DNA of 19,600 nucleotides, taken from JAXIHJ01 sp034189755. GTDB taxonomy: Bacteria; Planctomycetota; Phycisphaerae; SM23-33. The notes below the pieces were generated by a model. The model searched no databases, was not told the origin of the DNA, and worked only from the letters and a program-made list of their open reading frames with translations. Numbering within the stretch: the stretch's first letter is position 1; every line of letters begins with the position of its first letter. Below are positions 1 through 7,370 of this stretch, one piece after another. The position numbers and the translations under genes were made by a program. The stretch covers positions 1 through 19,600 of the forward strand of contig JAXIHJ010000114.1 of assembly GCA_034189755.1 (NCBI GenBank), read 5' to 3'.

Positions 1-15
1 GACTGTCCCCCCGAG

Positions 16-816
16 CTAGCCGGGCTGCACCGTCAAAAGCGTGCTGCGCCGCGAGCGCCATAATAGGAACACGGTAACCCGCGTCCTCCGATGGGCACCA
101 AACCCAAGGAGGTGTTCCATGGTGACCGTGCCCCGGCCCGGCGGCAGATGGACATCGCCCTGGCCTACGCCGGAATTGTCGTTGCAGTGAACGTACACCA
201 GGTCCTTGCCGGCCTTGCGAATCGCGTCGCACAGGTTCGGGTCCGTGATGTTCTGGTCGGCGGTGTCGATCATTACCTTGCAGCTCGGCGAGTTGATTTC
301 TTCCATCATGCGGAGTGCGTCGTCGAGCGTTACCATTACCTGCGACTCACACGGCGTCAGCGTGTGCAACGCCACTTGAACGTCTTTCTCGCCGGCATAT
401 AGTGCCACTTCCTTCATGCACTGGCGATTCCACTCCCACGCCTGCTGGCGAGTCGTGCCGTAAACCATGTGGCCGGATATCATGTTGATCAGCGGACAAT
501 CTATGTCCTTGGCCAGGTCCACACACTGTTTGTAATACTCGACCGAGCTGTTCCGGATTTGTTCAATACAGTGCGAGAAATTGATATGCAGCGCCAGGCC
601 GCCGCCGTTGACCGAAAGGGCGACCGTCTTCAGGCCGGCGTCCTTGACCTGCTTTTTAATCTCCCGCCTTTTTGTCTTGTCGTAGAGGTCCGGCCCCAAG
701 TGCGGGCTGTAGGCCCAGAAGTCGATGGCCTTGTAGCCTGTTTTGGCGATACGCCGGATGGCCTCCTCGACCGTCGTATAGTCCAGATACCCCATCGTGC
801 AGAAGCCAAGTTCCAT
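16..816 (-). CDS. Sugar phosphate isomerase/epimerase-like TIM barrel (xylose isomerase-like), C-terminus probably frameshifted
   Basis: This is an AP-endonuclease-2 / xylose-isomerase-like barrel, a family of metal-dependent isomerases, epimerases and keto-glycoside lyases acting in the cytoplasm. The family core runs from MELGFCTMGY to the PPGRGTV loop near residues 225-231. Expected metal ligands are D184 (VMIDTAD) and H210 (VHCND). The first ligand, normally Glu in an 'LEP' motif, is His151 here (VALHTLTP). AAGGA lies 8 nt before the ATG. It is the last gene of the minus-strand train, 78 bp after an oxidoreductase. After about residue 238 the reading turns into low-complexity Arg-rich residues and stops at position 16. 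The frame two bases over instead reads a more family-like helix (SEDAGYRVPIMALAAQ) and stays open to the window edge. I infer a 1-2 base indel near 90-105, either a real lesion or an assembly error. Family assignment is firm; substrate unknown. Confidence 0.8.
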   Translation of the reverse strand: MELGFCTMGYLDYTTVEEAIRRIAKTGYKAIDFWAYSPHLGPDLYDKTKRREIKKQVKDAGLKTVALSVNGGGLALHINFSHCIEQIRNSSVEYYKQCVDLAKDIDCPLINMISGHMVYGTTRQQAWEWNRQCMKEVALYAGEKDVQVALHTLTPCESQVMVTLDDALRMMEEINSPSCKVMIDTADQNITDPNLCDAIRKAGKDLVYVHCNDNSGVGQGDVHLPPGRGTVTMEHLLGFGAHRRTRVTVFLLWRSRRSTLLTVQPG

Positions 817-842
817 TTTTCATTCCTTTCTTGCTTGTTACG

Positions 843-888
843 GGGACGCCCTTCGCCATGGCGCATTTAATGGTTGTGCGGGTGTCCC
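843..888 (-). repeat. Inverted repeat in an intergenic gap
   Basis: GGGACGCCC (843-851) pairs with GGGTGTCCC (880-888) in eight of nine positions across a 28-nt loop. It lies between the oxidoreductase stop (895) and the next start (816). There is no T tract, so it is not a convincing terminator. It could be an mRNA-stabilising or attenuating hairpin. Confidence 0.35.
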
Positions 889-894
889 AGCGGG

Positions 895-2025
895 TTATTT
901 CTTGCCGCTGCCGCCCGCCTGAGAAAAAACCTTCTCCAGGTCGAAACTTTCGGCCAGCGGCAGCTTTACATACTGTCTGCGATGCGAGGAGAGGTATACG
1001 GCATTGATAACCTCGGTTATCCTTCGGCCATGTTCGCCGTTGACCAGTGGTTCGTCGCCGCAGATAAGGCAATTGCAGAAATGCTCCAGTTCGCGGTAGT
1101 AGCTGTTGTAGGAGCGCAGCCTGCCGTCCAGGCTGTGATTCGACGGGTCTAAGCCCAGTACGTCTATGGATTGCTCTGTTTTGCCGCGCTTGTGCAGCTT
1201 CATTTTGAAGGGATCGTTCGAGGTCCAGCTCCCGCCGGCAAAGCAGATATCCAATGTTGCTTTCGTCCCGTAGATGCTGTAGCTTTCCATGTCGGACTTA
1301 TGCGACATGCTGCAATGTTGATGGACGCTGACGGCGCCGCTGCCGTGATTCAGGATGCAATGCGCCGAGTCTTCGACGCTGGAGCGGGGCGAGATGATGG
1401 AGAACTGCCCGCTTACTCCTTCCACGTCGCCGAGCCACCACGTGGCCAGGTCGATGCTGTGGCTGCCGTGATCCTGAAAGACCCCGCCCAACGTTCGGCC
1501 GGAACGGCGCCAGTTATCGGGATGATGGCCGGAGTAGAATTCCCAGTTGGCCACGACCTTAAACACGTCGCCCAGATGTCCTTCCTGAACCATCCTGGCG
1601 GCTTCCTGGAAGCACGGGTTGAATCGCTTCATCAGGCCCACCATCAGGCTGACTTTGTTTGACCGGCACGCCTGGATCATCCGATCGCACTCCGCTATGG
1701 TCGGGGCCATGGGTTTTTCGCAAAAGACATGCTTGCCGGCTGCCGCCGCCGCGACTACCTGCTGGCCGTGGACGTATACGGGCGAGCATATCAGCACCGC
1801 GTCGATATCGGCTTGCCCGAGCATCCGGTCGTAATCGGTGTAGACCTCGCATGGGCCGTAGCTGTCGCTTATAAACTCAGCCTTGGCCTTGTCGGGGTCC
1901 ACCACCGCGCAGAGTTGGGCATTTCCCAGGTAGCGTATAATCGGCGCGATTGCGAGCTGCGTCATGCCGCCGCAGCCGGCAATGCCGAGCCTGAGCCTGT
2001 CTGTTGGTTTTGAATCGTTGGCCAT
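895..2025 (-). CDS. Gfo/Idh/MocA family NAD(P)-dependent oxidoreductase, paralogue A
   Basis: A 376-residue cytoplasmic sugar or glycoside oxidoreductase of normal length. The N-terminal Rossmann fold begins with a glycine-rich loop (GIAGCGG, residues 14-20). The family's EKP motif is at 103-105, with catalytic Lys104. The C-terminal alpha/beta domain carries the Asp-x-x-x-His pair (QDHGSH, D185 and H189), matching the Lys/Asp/His triad of inositol dehydrogenase, so the enzyme should be active. GAGG lies 8 nt upstream of the ATG. It follows a close paralogue (2095-3222) with a 69-bp gap. Family members oxidise hydroxyls of sugars, inositols or intact glycosides, often at C3. With two barrel enzymes and two giant exported proteins alongside, I infer a keto-sugar step in glycoside breakdown. 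Exact substrate and cofactor cannot be told. Confidence 0.92.
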   Translation of the reverse strand: MANDSKPTDRLRLGIAGCGGMTQLAIAPIIRYLGNAQLCAVVDPDKAKAEFISDSYGPCEVYTDYDRMLGQADIDAVLICSPVYVHGQQVVAAAAAGKHVFCEKPMAPTIAECDRMIQACRSNKVSLMVGLMKRFNPCFQEAARMVQEGHLGDVFKVVANWEFYSGHHPDNWRRSGRTLGGVFQDHGSHSIDLATWWLGDVEGVSGQFSIISPRSSVEDSAHCILNHGSGAVSVHQHCSMSHKSDMESYSIYGTKATLDICFAGGSWTSNDPFKMKLHKRGKTEQSIDVLGLDPSNHSLDGRLRSYNSYYRELEHFCNCLICGDEPLVNGEHGRRITEVINAVYLSSHRRQYVKLPLAESFDLEKVFSQAGGSGKK

Positions 2026-2094
2026 TGTCTACACCTCTAAATTGGTTGTGCACTCTACTTATCGCCCCTTGGCGCCATTAAACCAACATCCTAA

Positions 2095-3222
2095 TTATCG
2101 CACCGCCCGCTTGGCATCGATGAATATCCGCTCAAGGTCCACTTCTTCGGACAGTGGAAGTGTAATGCTTCTTTCCTGTGCCGAGGAAAGATACGTTGCA
2201 TTGATAACCTCGACAACTTTTCTGCCTTCGGCGCCGTCCTGTGCCGGCTGGGTGTCTTCCAGAACGCACCGGCAAAAGTGTTCCAGTTCTCGGTAGTATG
2301 CATTGTAGCCGCGAATTCTGCCTTCGGGGTCAACAATAGACGGGTCGATATCGAACAGATTGATTTGCGTCTCGATGCGGCCTTTTTCGAAAAACCTCAT
2401 GTGGAAGGGCTGGTTGGATGACCAGCTTCCGCCTTCGAACCACATTTCCAGAACGCCGTTGGTGCCATGGATGCGATACGACTCCAGGTCGCGCCTGTGG
2501 GACACATTGATGATAAGCTGGTGGACACTTATCGCGTCGCCGGCATGCCGCAGAAAGGCTATGCCGGCATCTTCCACCTCTGCATGTTCCTGTATGATGT
2601 GGAATTTGCCGTCAACGCTGCGGACGTCGCCGAGCCACCATGCGGCCAGGTCGACCGTGTGGCTTGCATGGTCCTGGAAGCCTCCACCAAGGGCCTCAAG
2701 TGAATGGTGCCAGTTTTTAGGAGCACCCATCGAGTAGCTTTCCCATAGCACGTCTACGTGGAAAACGTTTCCGAGAATGCCCTGGCGAATCATCCGCGCA
2801 GCTTCCTGAAAACAGGGATTGAACCGCTTCATAACGCCGACCATGAGCTTTACATCGTTTTCCCGGCAGGCCCGGATCATTCGGTCGCACTCGCCGACCG
2901 TGCGGGCCAGGGGCTTTTCGCAGAAGACGTGTTTGTGCGCCAGGGCGGCCTTCACCACGTTGTCCTCGTGGGTGTAGACGGGCGAGCATACCATAACCGC
3001 GTCGATATCGGCCTGCTCGAGCATCCGGTCGTAATCGGTGTAGACCTCGCACGGGCCATAAGTGTTACTGATGAATTCAGCCCTCGCCTTGTCCGGGTCC
3101 ATCACCGCGCAGAGTTGGGCATTTTCCAGGTACCGGATAACCGGCGCCATCGCTATCCGCGCGACGCCGCCGCAGCCGACCACGCCTAGCCTGAGCCCGT
3201 CAGTTTTTGAATCCTTACTCAT
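2095..3222 (-). CDS. Gfo/Idh/MocA family NAD(P)-dependent oxidoreductase, paralogue B
   Basis: A 375-residue tandem paralogue of the downstream gene, aligning with it almost without gaps. The dinucleotide loop is GVVGCGG (13-19), EKP has Lys103, and the QDHASH motif has D184 and H188, so the catalytic set is complete. The two copies share long blocks such as MKRFNPCFQEAAR, WWLGDV and YNSYYRELEHFC/YNAYYRELEHFC. They differ most in the substrate-binding C-terminal half, which suggests related but distinct substrates or two partners of a hetero-oligomer. The ribosome site is weak: AGAG about 6 nt before the ATG, or a more distant GGAG. A 99-bp gap with a hairpin separates it from the preceding barrel enzyme. 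Family and orientation are certain; the reaction is inferred. Confidence 0.92.
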   Translation of the reverse strand: MSKDSKTDGLRLGVVGCGGVARIAMAPVIRYLENAQLCAVMDPDKARAEFISNTYGPCEVYTDYDRMLEQADIDAVMVCSPVYTHEDNVVKAALAHKHVFCEKPLARTVGECDRMIRACRENDVKLMVGVMKRFNPCFQEAARMIRQGILGNVFHVDVLWESYSMGAPKNWHHSLEALGGGFQDHASHTVDLAAWWLGDVRSVDGKFHIIQEHAEVEDAGIAFLRHAGDAISVHQLIINVSHRRDLESYRIHGTNGVLEMWFEGGSWSSNQPFHMRFFEKGRIETQINLFDIDPSIVDPEGRIRGYNAYYRELEHFCRCVLEDTQPAQDGAEGRKVVEVINATYLSSAQERSITLPLSEEVDLERIFIDAKRAVR

Positions 3223-3240
3223 TATTTACTCTATTGACTC

Positions 3241-3291
3241 CAGTCGGCGGCGGGGGGGTGAAAAATCGTTTCATAACCGCCGCGCCGACTG
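3241..3291 (-). repeat. GC-rich inverted repeat between two operon genes
   Basis: CAGTCGGCG at 3241-3249 pairs perfectly with CGCCGACTG at 3283-3291. Pairing extends inward through GCGG/CCGC with a small bulge, leaving a loop that holds a run of seven G. It sits between the stop at 3322 and the start at 3222. No T tract follows in the minus direction, so a processing or stabilising hairpin within the polycistronic mRNA is more likely than a strong terminator. Confidence 0.5.
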
Positions 3292-3321
3292 ATACTTTCG
3301 TTTTCAAAGCGGTTTCCGACA

Positions 3322-4182
3322 TTATATTACTTCTACGCCGAGGTCCTTAGCCGTTTGGCATATGTAGTTCCGTGCCCTGAGAAGTTCCGAATCTTCTGTA
3401 AGATGCTCCAGCATCAACGGCACGTGGCGATCCAGTGCCACGATGTTTCGAATGAAGGCTTCATAATCCAGCACCCCGTCACCCGGAGTTACTTCCCGTA
3501 AGGTCATAAGGCTGTTGCGAGGGTCGCAGACAATATCCTTGGCGTGACACAGGTGGATGAAGTCTCCCATGAGTTCAAAACATTCATCGATAAACTGCCC
3601 GGTTTGCAGGTAGTTGACCTTGTGGATGATATTGACGACATCCATAAGCACGCCCAGGTTGGGATGTCCCACTTCGTCGCACATTTTTCGGATAGCCTGG
3701 GGTGAATCCATACAGGTCAGGAGATACGGCTCGATAAGGAATTTCACGCACGTGCCTTCAGTGAAGGAGGCTATCTCGCACAGTATTTCGCGAACCATCC
3801 GCCAGGTCTGCTTGGAGTACGTCTCCGGCGCCATAGCCCAGGGGAACTCCTCGTCGGCAGCGGGGCTACCGACTATGCTGGCCACCGCCGGGCAGCCGAG
3901 CTTGTCCGCCACCGTTATGGCGTAACGCACGTCGTCCAGGTTTTTTTTGCGAACGGCCGGGTCGGCGTGAGACAGGTTGCAGTATGCGCCTACCTCCTGA
4001 ATTTCTATCTCGGCCTGCTCGAATATCGAGCGGATTTCCCGGATGTACTGATCCGACCAGTCGCGGCTCCAGTGGACTACGGCGCCTGAAAAACCCATTT
4101 GCTTGAGGCGCCCGGCCATGTCCCGAAAAGGGTCCTCGTCCCTGTACGTAGCCGCAGCCGACACCGACAACTTCTTATTCAT
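3322..4182 (-). CDS. Sugar phosphate isomerase/epimerase-like TIM barrel
   Basis: A 286-residue metal-dependent TIM barrel of the xylose-isomerase-like superfamily. All four expected ligands are visible: E151 (FLIEPY), D181 (LMDVVN), H213 (HAKD) and E259 (MLEHL). The PGDGVLDYEAF segment near 233-243 is the usual family loop. I place the start at 4182 (MNKKLSVSA) because GGAG lies 6 nt upstream; an in-frame ATG at 4218 would add 12 residues inside the preceding gene. With this start the gene overlaps the end of the giant exported protein gene by 8 bp, implying translational coupling and a linked role. Members act as epimerases, isomerases, dehydratases or, paired with Gfo/Idh/MocA enzymes, as C- or O-glycoside cleaving lyases. 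Unlike the barrel protein at the left edge, this copy looks fully active. Confidence 0.87.
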   Translation of the reverse strand: MNKKLSVSAAATYRDEDPFRDMAGRLKQMGFSGAVVHWSRDWSDQYIREIRSIFEQAEIEIQEVGAYCNLSHADPAVRKKNLDDVRYAITVADKLGCPAVASIVGSPAADEEFPWAMAPETYSKQTWRMVREILCEIASFTEGTCVKFLIEPYLLTCMDSPQAIRKMCDEVGHPNLGVLMDVVNIIHKVNYLQTGQFIDECFELMGDFIHLCHAKDIVCDPRNSLMTLREVTPGDGVLDYEAFIRNIVALDRHVPLMLEHLTEDSELLRARNYICQTAKDLGVEVI

Positions 4183-7100
4183 GGCTGTCTCCGATATGAG
4201 ATTTTGCTGCGCAGTCAATATTTATTTCCGTTTCGCCGGATTCCGGGAATTTAAACGCATGTTCAATAATTCGATACGGGCCTTTGTCATTTCGGCAGCA
4301 TACCCAGACTTTCGCCTTGCATGAGGGAACCCCCTGCAATTTTACTTTTAAGGTGCGGCCATTTAACTGACGTTCGACAATTTTTCGTACGGTGCGGCTG
4401 TGGAAGATTATCTTTGCCGCTTCCGGTTCGCACATTACCAATAAGGCTTTCGGCATCGCCAGCGGCAGGTCGGCTATGTGTAACACGTTGCCGGTTTTTC
4501 CGGTTTCCGGTGGTCCCGTCTGTGGCTGCAACTTGGCTGGAATGATTTTTTTATCCGTCAAATCATAAACAAAGACCTTTTCGGGCGCTTTGCCCGGAAA
4601 TGCCTCCATATTCAGTTTGATATCGACGCATTTTTGCGTCTGCTTCGGGCACGAGACGGTTACCAGCCAGCGGTCGTCGCCTTTACGCTCATAAACGATC
4701 GCAGTTACATCCGGCGGGCAGGCTGAGACGAATCTGCCGTAGTCGTGATGTACCGGGTGATGCGCGACATCGGGCTTGAAAACCGCCAGCGGCTCAAAGT
4801 ATTTGCGGGCGTTTTTCAGTTCGGCCGGGGTAAATTCGTGTGTTATCCACTCTTTAGTGGATCGGTACAAAGCGGCCCGGCCTGCTTTGAGGTCAGCCCG
4901 CATCCAGGGATAATAATTGATAATTCCCCCGACACAATTGGCATAGAACTGGTGCAGGATTGCCGGGCTTTCAAAATTATACGTCCCGAGATCAAGTGGA
5001 ATAACTTGTACGCCTGCAAGGAGCGAATTATAGGAGATTTGTTCCTCGCTCCGGTTGAGTCGGCCCCTTTGGCCGCTCATTCTATGCTCTCCGGGATAAG
5101 TAAAATCCACCACGCCCTGGAGTGCAGGAATCACTTCGACCCAGTTGTGGCCCAGGAAATATTTGGGTTCCTCAAATGAATCCAGCAGCAGCCTCGCATT
5201 CTCGGTAAAAATAGCGGCGCCTCTGAGCCTGGACGGGCCGCCGGGCCAGGCGTCGCTGCGATAGGAATCCACGTAAAGGCCGTCCACGTCGAAATTTTTC
5301 AGGCAGTTGTAAAGCGAGGCCAACTGGAGCAGGCGGTTATTGGACAGGCGCATGTCACTAAGCGTCTCGCCGGCCATCCACGGCGAATCCTGTGGCAATA
5401 CGTGATGGGCACTTTTGAATTGGTCCATCGTCATCATGCCGTCTTCAACGACCTTGTCGGTGGACCGCCCGGAGCCTTCTGTGTAGTAAATGACGTTCAT
5501 CCCATACTTTTGCATGGTCCGCACGAACCGGCGGTACATGGACGGGTGGGGTATCCATTGAGAGTACATCCCCAGGGAGATTGTCGCAAAATCCACTCCC
5601 TGCTCGGCGTTCCGGCGGATGTACTGCTCCGTTTGGCCGTGCCATGCGTGCCGATCCACAAACATGGGCAGCGAAAAGCTCCGGTCCCAGAAGGTGAAGC
5701 ATTTGGGACGATATTCTCTAGGTGGGAACAGCCCAAGTGCGATGCTTACCTTAAACGGGACATCGAGGACCTTCGGTTGGTTGCGGCCCATGTTCCATGG
5801 CGTGTACAGAATATGCTTCCGGCCTTTACTGATCTCGGCGGTCAGGAAGCTAAGCTGCGTTTTATCTTTGCGAACCTCGTCTAAAACGGGCATCTGTTTG
5901 TATGGGCCGCCGGCATGGACTATCTGAATGCCCACCTTTCCGTCAGTCCAGGTAATGTAATTGGTGGGACCGTTGAAAATCCTGCGGTCCGGGGTAGGGC
6001 AGACGTCTCTTTGCGGGACGTCCTTTGGCGGGCCATGGAAGCGCTTTTCAAAGTAATCCCAGTAATAGTCCACGAACAGCGTTTCCAATTGCCGGCCGGC
6101 CCGGCCGAGACTTGCATCAACCGTAATCCTGCGAAACTTTGCCGGAATTTCGCCGGAAGGGCGAATCGTGTAATCCACGAAAATCTGCCCGCTCATCTTG
6201 CGCAGTTCATAAACAATCTCGACGGCCGCCGGCGCCGAAGCACCGTCCGTGGCTTTTGGGGTAAACTTGCCGCGAATAAAGACGCCGTCTTTGGCGTCTT
6301 GGACCTCAAGGCCGCCATCGGTGGCGAGTGATTGCCGGTAGACCTTCCCCGCCTCGTCCACCATCACCAGGTCCGGCAAACTCAGGGCCTCGAAAACCAC
6401 GTCACGAAGCCGGCACCACTCGATAGAGCAGTTCTTCGGTGCAAACCGCATCTGCACCGTGGCTCTGCGTATCTCAATCGATTCCGCCGATTTGGTAATT
6501 TTGGTACCATAAACCGGGTGCTTCTCCCAATCGATGGCGTTTTTCTTATCTTCAATCCGCTGCCACATCTCGTCGATGAGATTCTTCCAGAATTCCCGGC
6601 GCTGCTCTTTGGTAGGGCGTTTGGGCCATGGCGACTGGGCCTCAGGCGCAGAAAGGCGGATCCAATCGAGTTGAATCGGAGGCTGGGAGGCGTCGGCGAG
6701 AATTTCAATGCCCGGCCAGGCGTTCGAACCCGCATCCAGATCGGTTTGTTCGTACAGCAGCGCGCCGTCCATGTACCAACTGAGTATCCCCTTCACAAAG
6801 CTGATCCGGATTGTGTGGAACTTCTCGTCGTTGGTATGTCCGAGTACGCTGCCACCGCCGAGGTAAGACGGACTTTCTCGCAACCCGGCATGCAGCCTGA
6901 ACATTCGATCGAACGTACTGACGTACACGCTATACTTCGGGTCGGAATTAAGAAGCTTGATCAATCCAGGCTGGCCGTTCTCCTTGTTCGCAAACCTGAC
7001 CCGCAAATCAAGCACCCAGTCATATAACTCCTTGTCCAGCTTGTGCCGTATATTGCCGTTGATGACGGCGATGCCCTGTTCCAGGCGGACTGATGCCACG

Positions 7101-7282
7101 TCCCCCAGCCAGGTGGCGGAAGGCTTTTCAGAATCAAACGTTTCGGCGAAAAGCACATTATGCCCGGCCGGCGGGGGGCACGGGTCGTCCGCCATGGCCC
7201 AGCCGGCTGCAATAAGCACAAAAAAGGCAACACACGCGAATCTAAACGAGCCTGTGCCCGAAGGCCGTCCTGTCTTGCGCAT
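4175..7282 (-). CDS. Giant exported glycoside-hydrolase-like protein with N-terminal concanavalin-like domain, paralogue 1
   Basis: About 1035 residues. The start at 7282 is chosen because AAGGAG stands 5 nt before it; an ATG at 7300 adds only six residues. A signal peptide spans roughly 1-31 (hydrophobic ACVAFFVLIAAGW, then AMA-DD). Residues about 45-215 look like a concanavalin/LamG-type jelly roll (AETFDSE, WYMDGALLYEQ, LDWIRLS) of the sort found with sugar-binding DUF1080 proteins. Residues about 220-520 form a beta-rich region, and about 530-840 a predicted TIM barrel with a strand ending in YVDSY (D672) and a TYPGEHR segment (E732). A beta-sandwich-like tail follows. The same order and motifs recur in the neighbouring 1185-residue protein. 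I infer a retaining-type glycosidase-like fold (DUF6259-like or a related clan), acting outside the cytoplasm. Enzyme activity is unproven and the family name is a guess. Confidence 0.75.
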   Translation of the reverse strand: MRKTGRPSGTGSFRFACVAFFVLIAAGWAMADDPCPPPAGHNVLFAETFDSEKPSATWLGDVASVRLEQGIAVINGNIRHKLDKELYDWVLDLRVRFANKENGQPGLIKLLNSDPKYSVYVSTFDRMFRLHAGLRESPSYLGGGSVLGHTNDEKFHTIRISFVKGILSWYMDGALLYEQTDLDAGSNAWPGIEILADASQPPIQLDWIRLSAPEAQSPWPKRPTKEQRREFWKNLIDEMWQRIEDKKNAIDWEKHPVYGTKITKSAESIEIRRATVQMRFAPKNCSIEWCRLRDVVFEALSLPDLVMVDEAGKVYRQSLATDGGLEVQDAKDGVFIRGKFTPKATDGASAPAAVEIVYELRKMSGQIFVDYTIRPSGEIPAKFRRITVDASLGRAGRQLETLFVDYYWDYFEKRFHGPPKDVPQRDVCPTPDRRIFNGPTNYITWTDGKVGIQIVHAGGPYKQMPVLDEVRKDKTQLSFLTAEISKGRKHILYTPWNMGRNQPKVLDVPFKVSIALGLFPPREYRPKCFTFWDRSFSLPMFVDRHAWHGQTEQYIRRNAEQGVDFATISLGMYSQWIPHPSMYRRFVRTMQKYGMNVIYYTEGSGRSTDKVVEDGMMTMDQFKSAHHVLPQDSPWMAGETLSDMRLSNNRLLQLASLYNCLKNFDVDGLYVDSYRSDAWPGGPSRLRGAAIFTENARLLLDSFEEPKYFLGHNWVEVIPALQGVVDFTYPGEHRMSGQRGRLNRSEEQISYNSLLAGVQVIPLDLGTYNFESPAILHQFYANCVGGIINYYPWMRADLKAGRAALYRSTKEWITHEFTPAELKNARKYFEPLAVFKPDVAHHPVHHDYGRFVSACPPDVTAIVYERKGDDRWLVTVSCPKQTQKCVDIKLNMEAFPGKAPEKVFVYDLTDKKIIPAKLQPQTGPPETGKTGNVLHIADLPLAMPKALLVMCEPEAAKIIFHSRTVRKIVERQLNGRTLKVKLQGVPSCKAKVWVCCRNDKGPYRIIEHAFKFPESGETEINIDCAAKSHIGDSHE

Positions 7283-7370
7283 TATGTCTCCTTGCGCCAT
7301 AAAAGGCGCAGTTGGATACTGTTACAGCAATATCTCCGCATTGGCCGTTGATAACTGTAAAGCCCCGTGG

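Noticed and set aside
6508..6513. Additional GTACC operator site
   Set aside because: A lone GGTACC inside the coding sequence of a giant protein, without neighbouring boxes or a promoter; most likely chance.
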